NCBI GenBank assembly: GCA_040218535.1 | Contig: JAVJRG010000012.1 | Location: 186,001-250,000 of the forward strand | Length of the DNA: 64,000 nucleotides | Direction of reading: 5' to 3' | DNA from: Lacipirellulaceae bacterium | GTDB taxonomy: Bacteria > Planctomycetota > Planctomycetia > Pirellulales > Lacipirellulaceae | In this document: positions 36,657-44,386 of the stretch, in pieces | Position numbering within the stretch: the first letter of the stretch is position 1 | How the letters are laid out: each line of letters opens with the position of its first letter | Translations under genes and position numbers: made by a program | Notes under the pieces: generated by a model | Told to the model about the DNA's origin: nothing | Database searches by the model: none | Seen by the model: only the letters and a program-made list of their open reading frames with translations

Positions 36657-37229
36657 TCAACTCGCGTTTGGCGGGGCGATGCCGAAATCTTCGATGGTTA
36701 AGAGCGTCGTTAGCTCATATCCCTTTGCGGCAAATGCTTCACGACCCCCTTCCATGCGATCAACGATGGCCAGCACACGGCTGACTTTCAGTCCGACTGC
36801 CTCGCAGCGCTCGATTGCTAGCAGCGAAGAGCCACCGGTAGTGACCACGTCCTCGACGATCACCACTTCTTCACCCGACTCGTAGGGGCCTTCAACGAAT
36901 TTTCCGGTGCCATGCTGTTTCGATTCCTTGCGAACCATGATGCCGCGAAGCGGCGTCCCCTTCACACCAGCGAGTGTAAGAATCGCTGCGGTGATGGGAT
37001 CAGCCCCGATTGCCATCCCCCCGACCAAGGGCGGCAAGTCGTCGCCCATAAGCTCAAGCATCCCTGCCCCCACCAGCCGCGAGCCCTCGGCCGTCAAAAC
37101 CGCCTTACGGCAATCAAGGTAGTAACTCGCTTTCTTACCCGAGGCGAGCGTGAACTCACCAAATTGCAGGGCACGATCACGGACGAGTTCGATGAGTTGT
37201 TGCTTGTTGTACTTAAGTGCGTCTGACAT
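36657..37229 (-). CDS. pyrE: Orotate phosphoribosyltransferase
   Basis: Transfers orotate to PRPP to give OMP in pyrimidine synthesis. The 190-residue protein has the PRPP-binding signature VVIVEDVVTTGGSSLLAIE, the substrate-loop segment MVRKESKQHGTGKFVEGPYE, and the N-terminal FGEFTLASGKKASYYLDCRK. The length is normal for the single-domain enzyme. It lies 184 bases after the cytochrome gene on the same strand, but a palindromic repeat separates them. Confidence 0.97.
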   Translation of the reverse strand: MSDALKYNKQQLIELVRDRALQFGEFTLASGKKASYYLDCRKAVLTAEGSRLVGAGMLELMGDDLPPLVGGMAIGADPITAAILTLAGVKGTPLRGIMVRKESKQHGTGKFVEGPYESGEEVVIVEDVVTTGGSSLLAIERCEAVGLKVSRVLAIVDRMEGGREAFAAKGYELTTLLTIEDFGIAPPNAS

Positions 37230-37267
37230 GTGGGAACGTTGTTAAGCTAGTTGCGATTAGGTTTGGG

Positions 37268-37390
37268 CCACAGAGGGCACGGAGGTACACAGAGAAATTT
37301 GAGAGGACAGCGGATTCAACCTCTTGGTTTCAAACTTTTTTCAGAGCCAACCAACAAGCCTCTGTGCAACTCCGTGTCCTCTGTGGTTCA
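37268..37390. repeat. CACAGAGGCACGGAGG-type inverted repeat
   Basis: CCACAGAGGGCACGGAGGTA at the left end faces CAACTCCGTGTCCTCTGTGG at the right end. It lies between the cytochrome gene and pyrE. The same arms flank repeat copy C at 48439-49006. Confidence 0.85.
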
Positions 37391-37413
37391 AAAAAAGAAG
37401 CTGAGCAATCGAA

Positions 37414-39408
37414 TCAATTCTCTTCCGTCTCGACTTCTTCCGGCACATACCAGTCTTGCCGGAGCCAGTCGACGATCAGTTCCAGCGATTTGTCATCAAG
37501 CTGGTTCAGCAGCTCGTTGTCGTGCGGAGCGAACTTCGGCATGCGGTCGTTCATATCGCCGTAGAAGCGTTCGTCCTCAGGGTTACGGATGAAGTCGGTA
37601 AGCCATTGTTTGCTCATATAACCATCGAGGACCGGCGAACCGATATCTTGTTGCTCGCCAAACGAGTGGCAATCGGTGCAGCTCATCCCTTCGGAAACGA
37701 TGTCCGCGAGGTCGCCTTCCATCAGGGCACGGCCTTCTTCGATAAGCTTTGCATCCTCCGTGTCAGCATCTTTCTGGCGAGTGAGCTTCGCTTCAGCGGA
37801 GAGAGCGATCGCGACCTTGTTAAAGGCATCTTCTACTTGCTTGCGTTCCTCACCTTCTAAATCAGCGAAGCAGCCCGTGACGTAGTCGACCATCTCGGGA
37901 TAGTCCCCCTCAGCGGCAAACGGCGAATCTTTATACCCGAAGTAATGCTTACTGCCAACGAACTCCAGATCGAGCAGCTTCTTGATCCAGTCGCGCGAGC
38001 CAACGCCATAGAGGTTCGGAGCGCTTGGCTTGTCATTCACCAACATCTTGTCCAGGTGGCTGAGCTCGCTGACGTCTTTGCTGAGATCCTGATAGTTATG
38101 GCAGCTTGAGCAGTTTTGCTTAAAGAGCTTAGGGCCTTGCAAGTAAGGGTCGTTGTAGACGAGTGTCAGCGCGCCGGTGGGGGGTATTCTGCTCGGACCA
38201 CTTGCGAGCTCGCGCACGCGCTCGGCTTCGTGGTGAGCCTCGATCTTCGCGTTTAAGAAGCTCTCTGAAGCTGCCAGGCGGTTCTTGGCGATTTCGTCCT
38301 CACCCTTTTTGATCGCTTCCTTTTCTTCCTCGCTCATGCCACTGGCATAGTAGTCGTCATTGAGCGCTTGCACGGTTAGCGCCACGGCCCCACCGAGGAT
38401 GACCACTAGCAAAGCCACGTTGAAATAATGCCCGACCTTGCTCTTGCCAATCCACGGCATCAGGAACAGCACCACAAGTATTACCGTGGGGATGACAATC
38501 GCACCCCAGATCTCCAGTTCGCCTGGGAACCACTTCAGGAATTGAAAGAGAAACAAAAAGTACCACTCGGGACGAGCGGCGTTGTATGGGCTGGAAGGGT
38601 CCGCCGGGGCGGTGAGTTCGGCTCCGCCGTAGTAGACCGTTAGCCCCAGAACAGCAGCCAATACGCCCAAGGCAGCGACACTGTCCTTGAGAACTTGATC
38701 GGGCCAAAAGGTTGCATCGGGTGCGTAGGTCTTATCTTTCGCGTGCAAACCGTGCTTGCGAAACAACGCCAGATGCACGGCAAGAAACGCGACCAAAGCG
38801 CCCGGCAGCACACCCGCATGCAGAGCAAAAAATCGCGTCAGAGTTTGGTGTCCGTAGCTACTACCACCAATCGCCAACTGTTTGACTTGGTTTCCTACGA
38901 CGGGTGTCAGGCTAGAAAGCTCAGTCCCCACATTGGTTGCCCAATATCCCTTTTGATCCCACGGCAACAGATAACCTGTGAGTGCCAGCCCCAACACAAT
39001 CAGCATGAGAATGAGCCCGAGCACGAAGTTCAACTCGCGCGGCGCTCGATAGGCCCCATCCCAAACGACCTGCAGAAAGTGCAACGCGAGCAACACGATC
39101 ATCGCCTGAGCCATGAAGTGATGGATGCCCCGCAGGACCCAACCCCAGGTCATTTCATTCTGGATGTAGTAAACACTTTCCCAAGCCGTCTGCGTGCTGG
39201 GGCTGTAGGCCATCCAGAGGAAGATGCCGGTGATCACCTGCGTCATGAACGCCATGACCAGGGTGCTCCCCCAAACATATCGCCACCGCGCTCCACCGGG
39301 GACGCTCTCGTAAAGCGCCTCGTTAACAAGATCACGCACACCGGCGCGATCATCGAGCCAGTCGGTGAGCTTGGAGAGTAATCCGCCTGATTTACTGGAA
39401 GTTGCCAC
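37414..39408 (-). CDS. Cytochrome b fused to a diheme cytochrome c (bc1-type complex)
   Basis: Quinol oxidation and electron transfer in the inner membrane. This 664-residue protein (GTG at 39408) combines the N-terminal cytochrome b domain (heme-ligand His in RGIHHFMAQAMIVLLALHF and FFALHAGVLPGALVAFLAVH), a C-terminal b region (ARPEWYFLFLFQFLKWFPGE, the PEWY Qo-site motif), a charged linker and two c-type heme sites, C-S-S-C-H and C-T-D-C-H. An ATG at 39504 would add 32 residues, but that part lies inside repeat copy B, so the GTG is preferred; no SD is seen. The Rieske gene lies upstream; no separate cytochrome c1 is needed with this architecture. Confidence 0.93.
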   Translation of the reverse strand: MATSSKSGGLLSKLTDWLDDRAGVRDLVNEALYESVPGGARWRYVWGSTLVMAFMTQVITGIFLWMAYSPSTQTAWESVYYIQNEMTWGWVLRGIHHFMAQAMIVLLALHFLQVVWDGAYRAPRELNFVLGLILMLIVLGLALTGYLLPWDQKGYWATNVGTELSSLTPVVGNQVKQLAIGGSSYGHQTLTRFFALHAGVLPGALVAFLAVHLALFRKHGLHAKDKTYAPDATFWPDQVLKDSVAALGVLAAVLGLTVYYGGAELTAPADPSSPYNAARPEWYFLFLFQFLKWFPGELEIWGAIVIPTVILVVLFLMPWIGKSKVGHYFNVALLVVILGGAVALTVQALNDDYYASGMSEEEKEAIKKGEDEIAKNRLAASESFLNAKIEAHHEAERVRELASGPSRIPPTGALTLVYNDPYLQGPKLFKQNCSSCHNYQDLSKDVSELSHLDKMLVNDKPSAPNLYGVGSRDWIKKLLDLEFVGSKHYFGYKDSPFAAEGDYPEMVDYVTGCFADLEGEERKQVEDAFNKVAIALSAEAKLTRQKDADTEDAKLIEEGRALMEGDLADIVSEGMSCTDCHSFGEQQDIGSPVLDGYMSKQWLTDFIRNPEDERFYGDMNDRMPKFAPHDNELLNQLDDKSLELIVDWLRQDWYVPEEVETEEN

Positions 39409-39462
39409 GAGCGTTTTCTTGTTAGGGTTTGGGGAATTGCTCTGTTCGTTGCAAACTGTTCT

Positions 39463-39778
39463 ACCCCCGAAGGGGTTTCGTAATTCAGCCCAGGGTTCGA
39501 TCATCGCGAGCGACAGCGAGTGTGATCGTACCCTGGGTCAGCGTCAACAAACCATAATCGACCGAGTAGCAAGGCATGCATGCAGGAAAACTACAACCGA
39601 GGTCGAAATTGGTACGGTCAACCTCTGTCCTTTGCGACCTCGATTAGGTTTCAACGGTACTCAAGCCTTCTTGCTCGGTCGCCTCTTGACGTTCGATCTC
39701 GTACCCAGGGTAGGTCAAAGCTCGCTGGGGCTCGCTGTTGACCAACCCTGGGCTATGTGGTGTAACCGCTTCGCGGTA
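39463..39778. repeat. 314-bp composite inverted repeat, copy B (reverse orientation)
   Basis: Ends ACCCCCGAAGGGGT and ACCGCTTCGCGGT; then AGCCCAGGGTTCGATC / GACCAACCCTGGGCT, GACCGAGTAGCAAG / CTTGCTCGGTC, and core GAGGTCGAAAT / TTTGCGACCTC. Read on the other strand it aligns better with copies A and C. It lies between the Rieske and cytochrome b genes; the remaining bases of the 39409-39824 gap show no other feature. Confidence 0.9.
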
Positions 39779-39824
39779 ATGTTCAAGAATCACTATGTCG
39801 CTAACAGCAACACCGATCATTATC

Positions 39825-40403
39825 CTATGCCGTTGGGTGCTTCTCTGCGTGTCCCGTTTGGTAATCGATGAACTCAACGTAGACTTCCGTCGCCTCGTTG
39901 ACGTCGCCCGTTTCAGATTTGATGGCGATGTCTTTCAATTCGACAGGCAGCGAATCCATGTCGCGTGGGGAAACCTCTTTGTCACCACGAACACGACTGC
40001 CGTCGAGGTTGAACGAGCTCGTGTGGCAGGGGCATTTGAATGCGGTATCGCCTGGCGTGTAACCGATCTGGCAGCCCGCGTGCGGACACTTGGCGGTAAA
40101 TGCCGTTGGTACTTTCTCTCCAGAATTGCGGACAAGAAAAACCGCCCCGACTTTGCTCGCTTCGTAGCCGGTCCACGCATCCTGACGATCCGTGATGACG
40201 GGAAAGCTGCGAGGCACTCCGTCTTCAGGAACTTGGCTCAAGAGCGCAACACGTACCTTGGGAGACTCTTTTTTCTTAAACAAGGGCGTCAGAAATGAGG
40301 CGACACCAGCCGCTATCGGAGTGAGCACGGCTGCCGCCCCAGCAAGAATTGCGGCGATTGCTGTCCGGCGGTCGTTAGGACTATTGGATACAGGTTTACC
40401 CAT
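39825..40403 (-). CDS. Rieske [2Fe-2S] protein of the bc1-type complex
   Basis: This 192-residue protein has an N-terminal Tat-like anchor with adjacent Arg residues (NDRRTAIAAILAGAAAVLT). The Rieske cluster ligands are C-P-H-A-G-C-Q-I-G-Y and C-P-C-H-T-S-S-F, each giving one Cys and one His plus the disulfide Cys. The extrinsic domain sits on the periplasmic side and passes electrons from quinol to heme c. It starts with a good SD-like GAGAG upstream. It is the first gene of the complex; a repeat element of 316 bp separates it from the cytochrome gene. Confidence 0.95.
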   Translation of the reverse strand: MGKPVSNSPNDRRTAIAAILAGAAAVLTPIAAGVASFLTPLFKKKESPKVRVALLSQVPEDGVPRSFPVITDRQDAWTGYEASKVGAVFLVRNSGEKVPTAFTAKCPHAGCQIGYTPGDTAFKCPCHTSSFNLDGSRVRGDKEVSPRDMDSLPVELKDIAIKSETGDVNEATEVYVEFIDYQTGHAEKHPTA

Positions 40404-40435
40404 AGATTTCTCTCGTGTCAGTGATGACCAATGTT

Positions 40436-41416
40436 TTATTCTCCCATGCTCGCGCGCAGAGCGTCAAGCACGGACGATTGGGCTTCTTCGCGGGGCATTG
40501 ACATCGTGATACCAGCAGCAGCCTTATGACCGCCGCCGCCAAACTGCTCAGCAATTGCCCGCACGTCAAAATCGCCCTTGGCTCGCAGGCTGACCTTTGT
40601 TTTCTCTGGTTCTAGCTCAACGAACATGGCAGCCGCTTCAGCCCCGGCGACTGCCAGTTGCATATTGATGGCATCTTCAGTGTCAGTGAGCTGTGCACCG
40701 GTTTCCGCGAAGTCTTTCTGAGAGACATATGTCCAGAGGAGCCGTCCTGAGCACTCACTTTTTACGTGATTGAGGATTTTTCCACGTAGGTGCAGTCGGG
40801 CAAGGCTATGCTGCTCATAAAGTTTTGAGAAGGTTTCCGGCGGACTTGCTCCAGCGGCAACGAGTTTCGCCAAGGCTTCAAATGCGGGCTCCTTGACTGA
40901 GGAGAATCGGAACCAACCCGTGTCGGTAGCGATGGCAGCAAAGAGTGGTGCTGCCATTTCGGGGGTCAGGTCGACTCCTAGTTCTTCGATCAGCTCTAAA
41001 ATCAGCCGTCCGGTCGCTTCCGCTGTTGCGTCCTTGAAAACGTGCGCGCCGAAATCGTCTTCGCTCACGTGATGATCAATCACAACGCGCTCGCCTTGGA
41101 ACCCACGCAACACATCCGCCATTGGGCCGAGTTGTCCCCAAGCACTTGTGTCGACGACAACAAACACTTGATGCTGCCGCAAAGTTTCCAGCGGGACCTG
41201 CTCAATTTCCTCGACGCGATTCTCTGGGTCCATGAAGGTGATGTGCTGAGGAATCTCATCCCCGTTGATGATCTGCACACGTTTGCCCAAGGATTCCAGA
41301 GCGAGTGCGAGACCAAGTTCACTTCCAATCGCATCGCAATCGGCGCGGCAATGACTGGTAATCAGGAACGAGTCGTTCGCTGCGATGAGTTCAACAAGTG
41401 GTTGCCAGTTGATCAT
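40436..41416 (-). CDS. nrnA: DHH-family phosphoesterase, NrnA-like oligoribonuclease/pAp phosphatase
   Basis: This 326-residue protein has the DHH motifs in order: SHCRADCDAIGSELGLALAL, VVDTSAWGQLG, VIDHHVSEDDFG (the name-giving DHH), A-T-D-T-G-W-F-R-F, and the DHHA1 signature FGGGGHKAAAGITM. Such enzymes digest nano-RNA and 3'-phosphoadenosine 5'-phosphate; NrnA is the closest type. It lies 46 bases after ribF on the same strand and 32 before the Rieske gene. Confidence 0.9.
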   Translation of the reverse strand: MINWQPLVELIAANDSFLITSHCRADCDAIGSELGLALALESLGKRVQIINGDEIPQHITFMDPENRVEEIEQVPLETLRQHQVFVVVDTSAWGQLGPMADVLRGFQGERVVIDHHVSEDDFGAHVFKDATAEATGRLILELIEELGVDLTPEMAAPLFAAIATDTGWFRFSSVKEPAFEALAKLVAAGASPPETFSKLYEQHSLARLHLRGKILNHVKSECSGRLLWTYVSQKDFAETGAQLTDTEDAINMQLAVAGAEAAAMFVELEPEKTKVSLRAKGDFDVRAIAEQFGGGGHKAAAGITMSMPREEAQSSVLDALRASMGE

Positions 41417-41420
41417 TCGA

Positions 41421-41452
41421 TAGTTTTCAGTTGTCAGTGTTCAGTTTTCAGT
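41421..41452. repeat. TTTTCAGTTGTCAGTG-type short repeat
   Basis: GTTTTCAGTTGTCAGTGTTC followed by a further AGTTTTCAGT, between ribF and nrnA. The next bases carry GCCGGCGAGCTACGCCTCGCC, also seen near 27770. Confidence 0.75.
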
Positions 41453-41462
41453 AGCCGGCGAG

Positions 41463-42416
41463 CTACGCCTCGCCCGGGGTTAATCTTTCAACGATTAAAC
41501 GCGCTTTCGTAATGTCGCGTTGCAATTGTTCCACAAGTTCTTCCTTCGAATCAAACTTCTCAATCCTGCGGATACGCTCGATGAACTCAACCTCCATCGG
41601 CTTCCCGTACAACGCCGCATCGACATCGAGAACGTGAATCTCGACCTTCGTATGATCTTCGCCGAAAGTTGGGTTAGGCCCCAAATGGATCGCAGCCGCG
41701 TACCACTGCGGGCCACCATTAATGTCGATGAGCGTTCGTCCCGCGTAAACGCCCTGTGCGGGAAGCAGCGTGTCGATCGCTTCCAGATTGGCCGTCGGAA
41801 AGCCGATTTTGGCTCCCCGCCCTGCCCCGTGGGCGACCATGCCACGCAGGCGATACGGCTGGCCCAGTAGTTTCGCCGCCAGGGCAACTTCGCCGTTCGC
41901 GATTGCCGTGCGAATTCGAGAGCTGGAGACCAACTCATCGTCGATCGAAACTGGTTCAACCACGTCGAGCGACATCCCGGCGCTGGAGGTCAATTGGTGC
42001 AGTTTCTCGATCGTCCCCTCTCGATTCTTACCGAAGTAAAAATTTGGCCCTTCGACCATTGCCTTGGCATCAAGTGCCTCGACAACGATCTGCTCAAAGA
42101 ATTCTTCGGCGCTAAGTTCAAGGAGAGCTTCATCGGTCGGATAAGCCACGATTTTGAACACGCCGAGTCCTGCGAGCAACTCCGCCTTGCGGGTTGTCCA
42201 CGTGAGCGGCGGGGGGCACTGCTCAGGGCGGAGCAGTCGCACCGGGTGGGGGTCGAAGGTAAAGACAATCGCCTGCCCGCCAACCTCCTCGGCACGTCGG
42301 CGAAGTTGTTCGACGATACGGCGATGCCCCAAATGCACTCCATCAAAGTTGCCAATCGCCACCGCGCCACCCCGTGCAGCGGCAGGAAGCTGGTCGAGAT
42401 GGCGAATGATAGGCAC
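41463..42416 (-). CDS. ribF: Bifunctional riboflavin kinase/FAD synthetase
   Basis: Makes FMN and FAD from riboflavin and ATP. The 317-residue protein has the adenylyltransferase half (AVAIGNFDGVHLGHRRIVEQ, FTFDPHPVRLLRPEQCPPPL, GPNFYFGKNREG, SSSRIRTAIANGEV) and the riboflavin kinase half (GAGRGAKIGFPTANLEA, Y-A-A-A-I-H-L-G-P-N-P-T-F). The start is GTG at 42416; the preceding bases contain no obvious SD. It forms a small operon with nrnA, a common pairing. Confidence 0.97.
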   Translation of the reverse strand: MPIIRHLDQLPAAARGGAVAIGNFDGVHLGHRRIVEQLRRRAEEVGGQAIVFTFDPHPVRLLRPEQCPPPLTWTTRKAELLAGLGVFKIVAYPTDEALLELSAEEFFEQIVVEALDAKAMVEGPNFYFGKNREGTIEKLHQLTSSAGMSLDVVEPVSIDDELVSSSRIRTAIANGEVALAAKLLGQPYRLRGMVAHGAGRGAKIGFPTANLEAIDTLLPAQGVYAGRTLIDINGGPQWYAAAIHLGPNPTFGEDHTKVEIHVLDVDAALYGKPMEVEFIERIRRIEKFDSKEELVEQLQRDITKARLIVERLTPGEA

Positions 42417-42489
42417 AGTAGGAGCGGCTTCGATGTGAATGGGTAACGCCTTAGTATCGTAGGTCGTGAAAGGATGGTCAACGTGGGGA

Positions 42490-42587
42490 AGTTTTCAGTT
42501 GTCAGTGTTCAGTTTTCAGTTCAGATGGTCAGGTAGCCCGCGAGCTCGTTTACCTTCTGCTGAAAACTGCTAACTGAACACTGAAAA
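42490..42587. repeat. TTTTCAGTTGTCAGTGTTCAG inverted pair
   Basis: GTTTTCAGTTGTCAGTGTTC (42490-) faces CTGAACACTGAAAAC (to 42587) between the divergent ribF and Ppx/GppA genes. Promoters for both must lie in or near this element. Confidence 0.75.
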
Positions 42588-42663
42588 CATGCCCCTCGCT
42601 CTGGTATCATATTGATAGAGGCCAGAACTTACGCGCACGGAAGCCCTCGCTCAAAAACTCTTC

Positions 42664-44244
42664 ATGAACGAACAACAGACTTATCTCTCAAAGGACCTCG
42701 TACCCCGGTTGGCTGCCATTGACATTGGCAGCAACAGTATTCGCTTGGTCGTGGCGGAAGCCTTAACCGACGGACGCTATCGCATTCTTGACGAAGAACG
42801 CGAATCCACAAGGCTTGGTCGCTCCTTAGCCTCCTCGGGAAAGATTGATGAAGAGTCGATGGTCGCTTCGTTGGCCGCGTTGCGCCGCTTCAAGTCGATT
42901 GCGGAGGGCTTTGGCATCGAAAGCCAACGCGCCATTGCTACCTGTGCCGTACGTGAAGCGAAGAACGGCCAAGAATTTGTCGAACGTGTCCGCACGGAGT
43001 TGGGGCTCGACATCGAAGTCATCACTAGCGAGAAGGAGGCCCACTTCGCCTTCCAAAGCGTTCGACGCCGGTTCGATCTCTCGGGACAGAATACGCTACT
43101 AGCCGATATCGGCGGTGGCAGCACGGAGCTTGTTCTCGCCTCGGGAGAACTGATCGAGGGAATCTACGGCACGAAACTCGGAGCGGTACGGCTGACTGAA
43201 AAGTTCGGTGGCGGGCAGGCGCTCGCTGGCGACGATTTCAAGAAGATGGTCGATTGGATTGATCGCGAGCTCAAACAAATGACCGAAAAGCCGAGCGCAC
43301 CGTTGCATATGCTGATCGGGTCAGGCGGAACGTTCACGAATCTCGCGAACATGGTGATGGCGAGCAAAGGACTAGGCCAGTTGTCAGCGGCAGGCTACCA
43401 ACTGGCACGCGCCGACGTACGTCACTTGGTGGACCGTCTTCGCAAAATGACCGCCAAGCAACGTCGCGAAGTACCAGGGCTCAATCCAGACCGCGTGGAT
43501 ATCATCGTGCCTGGAATCACGATCGTCGACCGAATCATGCGCCGCTTCAAAGTGAATCTCCTGCAGGTTCATGACTACGGAGTTCGCGACGGTCTGCTGC
43601 TGACCATGATCGAAAACGGCCAAGGTCCCAGCACGAATGGGCCCCCGAATTACGACGAGCATCTCGACCGCTTTGCGAAGGCGTGCGGCGTGAATCTGGA
43701 GCACTCGAAGCACGTGGCTAATTTAGCTGTGCAGATCTACGCGGGGCTGGCGAAGATCTTTGAACTCGACGAACAGGACCTCCCGCTGCTGGAAGCAGCC
43801 GGGCGACTGCAGGACGTGGGCTACCTGATCAATTATGAAAAACACCACAAGCATTCCTATCACCTGATTCTCCACAGCCGCCTGGAGATGTTTCGCCCGC
43901 AGGACTTACAGATTATTGCCAATGTGGCGCGCTATCACCGAGGCGCTCAGCCCAAAAACAAGCATGCGAACTTCAAGGCTCTGAACGAGTTTGAACAAAA
44001 GCGTGTTCGTCAAATGTCCGCTGTGTTGCGACTGGCCGGGGGACTTGATCGCAGCCACAACCAAACGGTCCAATCCGTAGAAATCGAAGGCACCCGGCAG
44101 CAGGTGGACCTGCTGGTTTCTGCGAGCGATTACCCCGAAGTCAACCTCTGGGCAGCCCGCCGTCGAGCCGGGCCTTTTGAGAAAATCTTTGAAACCGAGT
44201 TGAACGTTCAGTGGGCCGGTAGGACCGAGGCGGCGCCGAGTTAG
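42664..44244 (+). CDS. Ppx/GppA-family phosphatase (exopolyphosphatase type)
   Basis: This 526-residue protein has the sugar-kinase-fold phosphatase core: AAIDIGSNSIRLVVAEAL, ATCAVREAKNGQEFVERV, LLADIGGGSTELVLASG and LIGSGGTFTNLANMVM. A helical HD-type C-terminal region follows (LEAAGRLQDVGYLINYEKHH, with KHSYHLILHSRLE). This is the layout of longer Ppx/GppA proteins that hydrolyse polyphosphate or pppGpp. Which of the two substrates it prefers cannot be told from the sequence. Divergent from ribF. Confidence 0.93.
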   Translation: MNEQQTYLSKDLVPRLAAIDIGSNSIRLVVAEALTDGRYRILDEERESTRLGRSLASSGKIDEESMVASLAALRRFKSIAEGFGIESQRAIATCAVREAKNGQEFVERVRTELGLDIEVITSEKEAHFAFQSVRRRFDLSGQNTLLADIGGGSTELVLASGELIEGIYGTKLGAVRLTEKFGGGQALAGDDFKKMVDWIDRELKQMTEKPSAPLHMLIGSGGTFTNLANMVMASKGLGQLSAAGYQLARADVRHLVDRLRKMTAKQRREVPGLNPDRVDIIVPGITIVDRIMRRFKVNLLQVHDYGVRDGLLLTMIENGQGPSTNGPPNYDEHLDRFAKACGVNLEHSKHVANLAVQIYAGLAKIFELDEQDLPLLEAAGRLQDVGYLINYEKHHKHSYHLILHSRLEMFRPQDLQIIANVARYHRGAQPKNKHANFKALNEFEQKRVRQMSAVLRLAGGLDRSHNQTVQSVEIEGTRQQVDLLVSASDYPEVNLWAARRRAGPFEKIFETELNVQWAGRTEAAPS

Positions 44245-44256
44245 GGTTATTGTCTC

Positions 44257-44375
44257 TGTCATTCCGACGGGAGGCTCGCCGACCGAGGAATCCGGCATGC
44301 AGTCGGGTACGTCATCAAGGCGAACCAGAGTTCAAGCCGGATTCCTCCGCCGCTGAGACGGCTGTCGGAATGACA
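44257..44375. repeat. TGTCATTCCGAC-type palindrome, copy 2
   Basis: Ends TGTCATTCCGAC and GTCGGAATGACA, inner GAGGAATCCGG and CCGGATTCCTC. It fills the space between the Ppx/GppA gene and the TrhO-RluA gene. Confidence 0.9.
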
Positions 44376-44386
44376 AGTGACGCATC

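Noticed and set aside
41994-42446. Plus-strand frame opposite ribF
   Set aside because: A shadow of the well-supported ribF gene; no independent evidence.
43906-44298. Minus-strand frame with S-V-G-E-P-P-V-G-M-T near its start
   Set aside because: The start is encoded by a TGTCATTCCGAC repeat and the rest is antisense to the Ppx/GppA gene.
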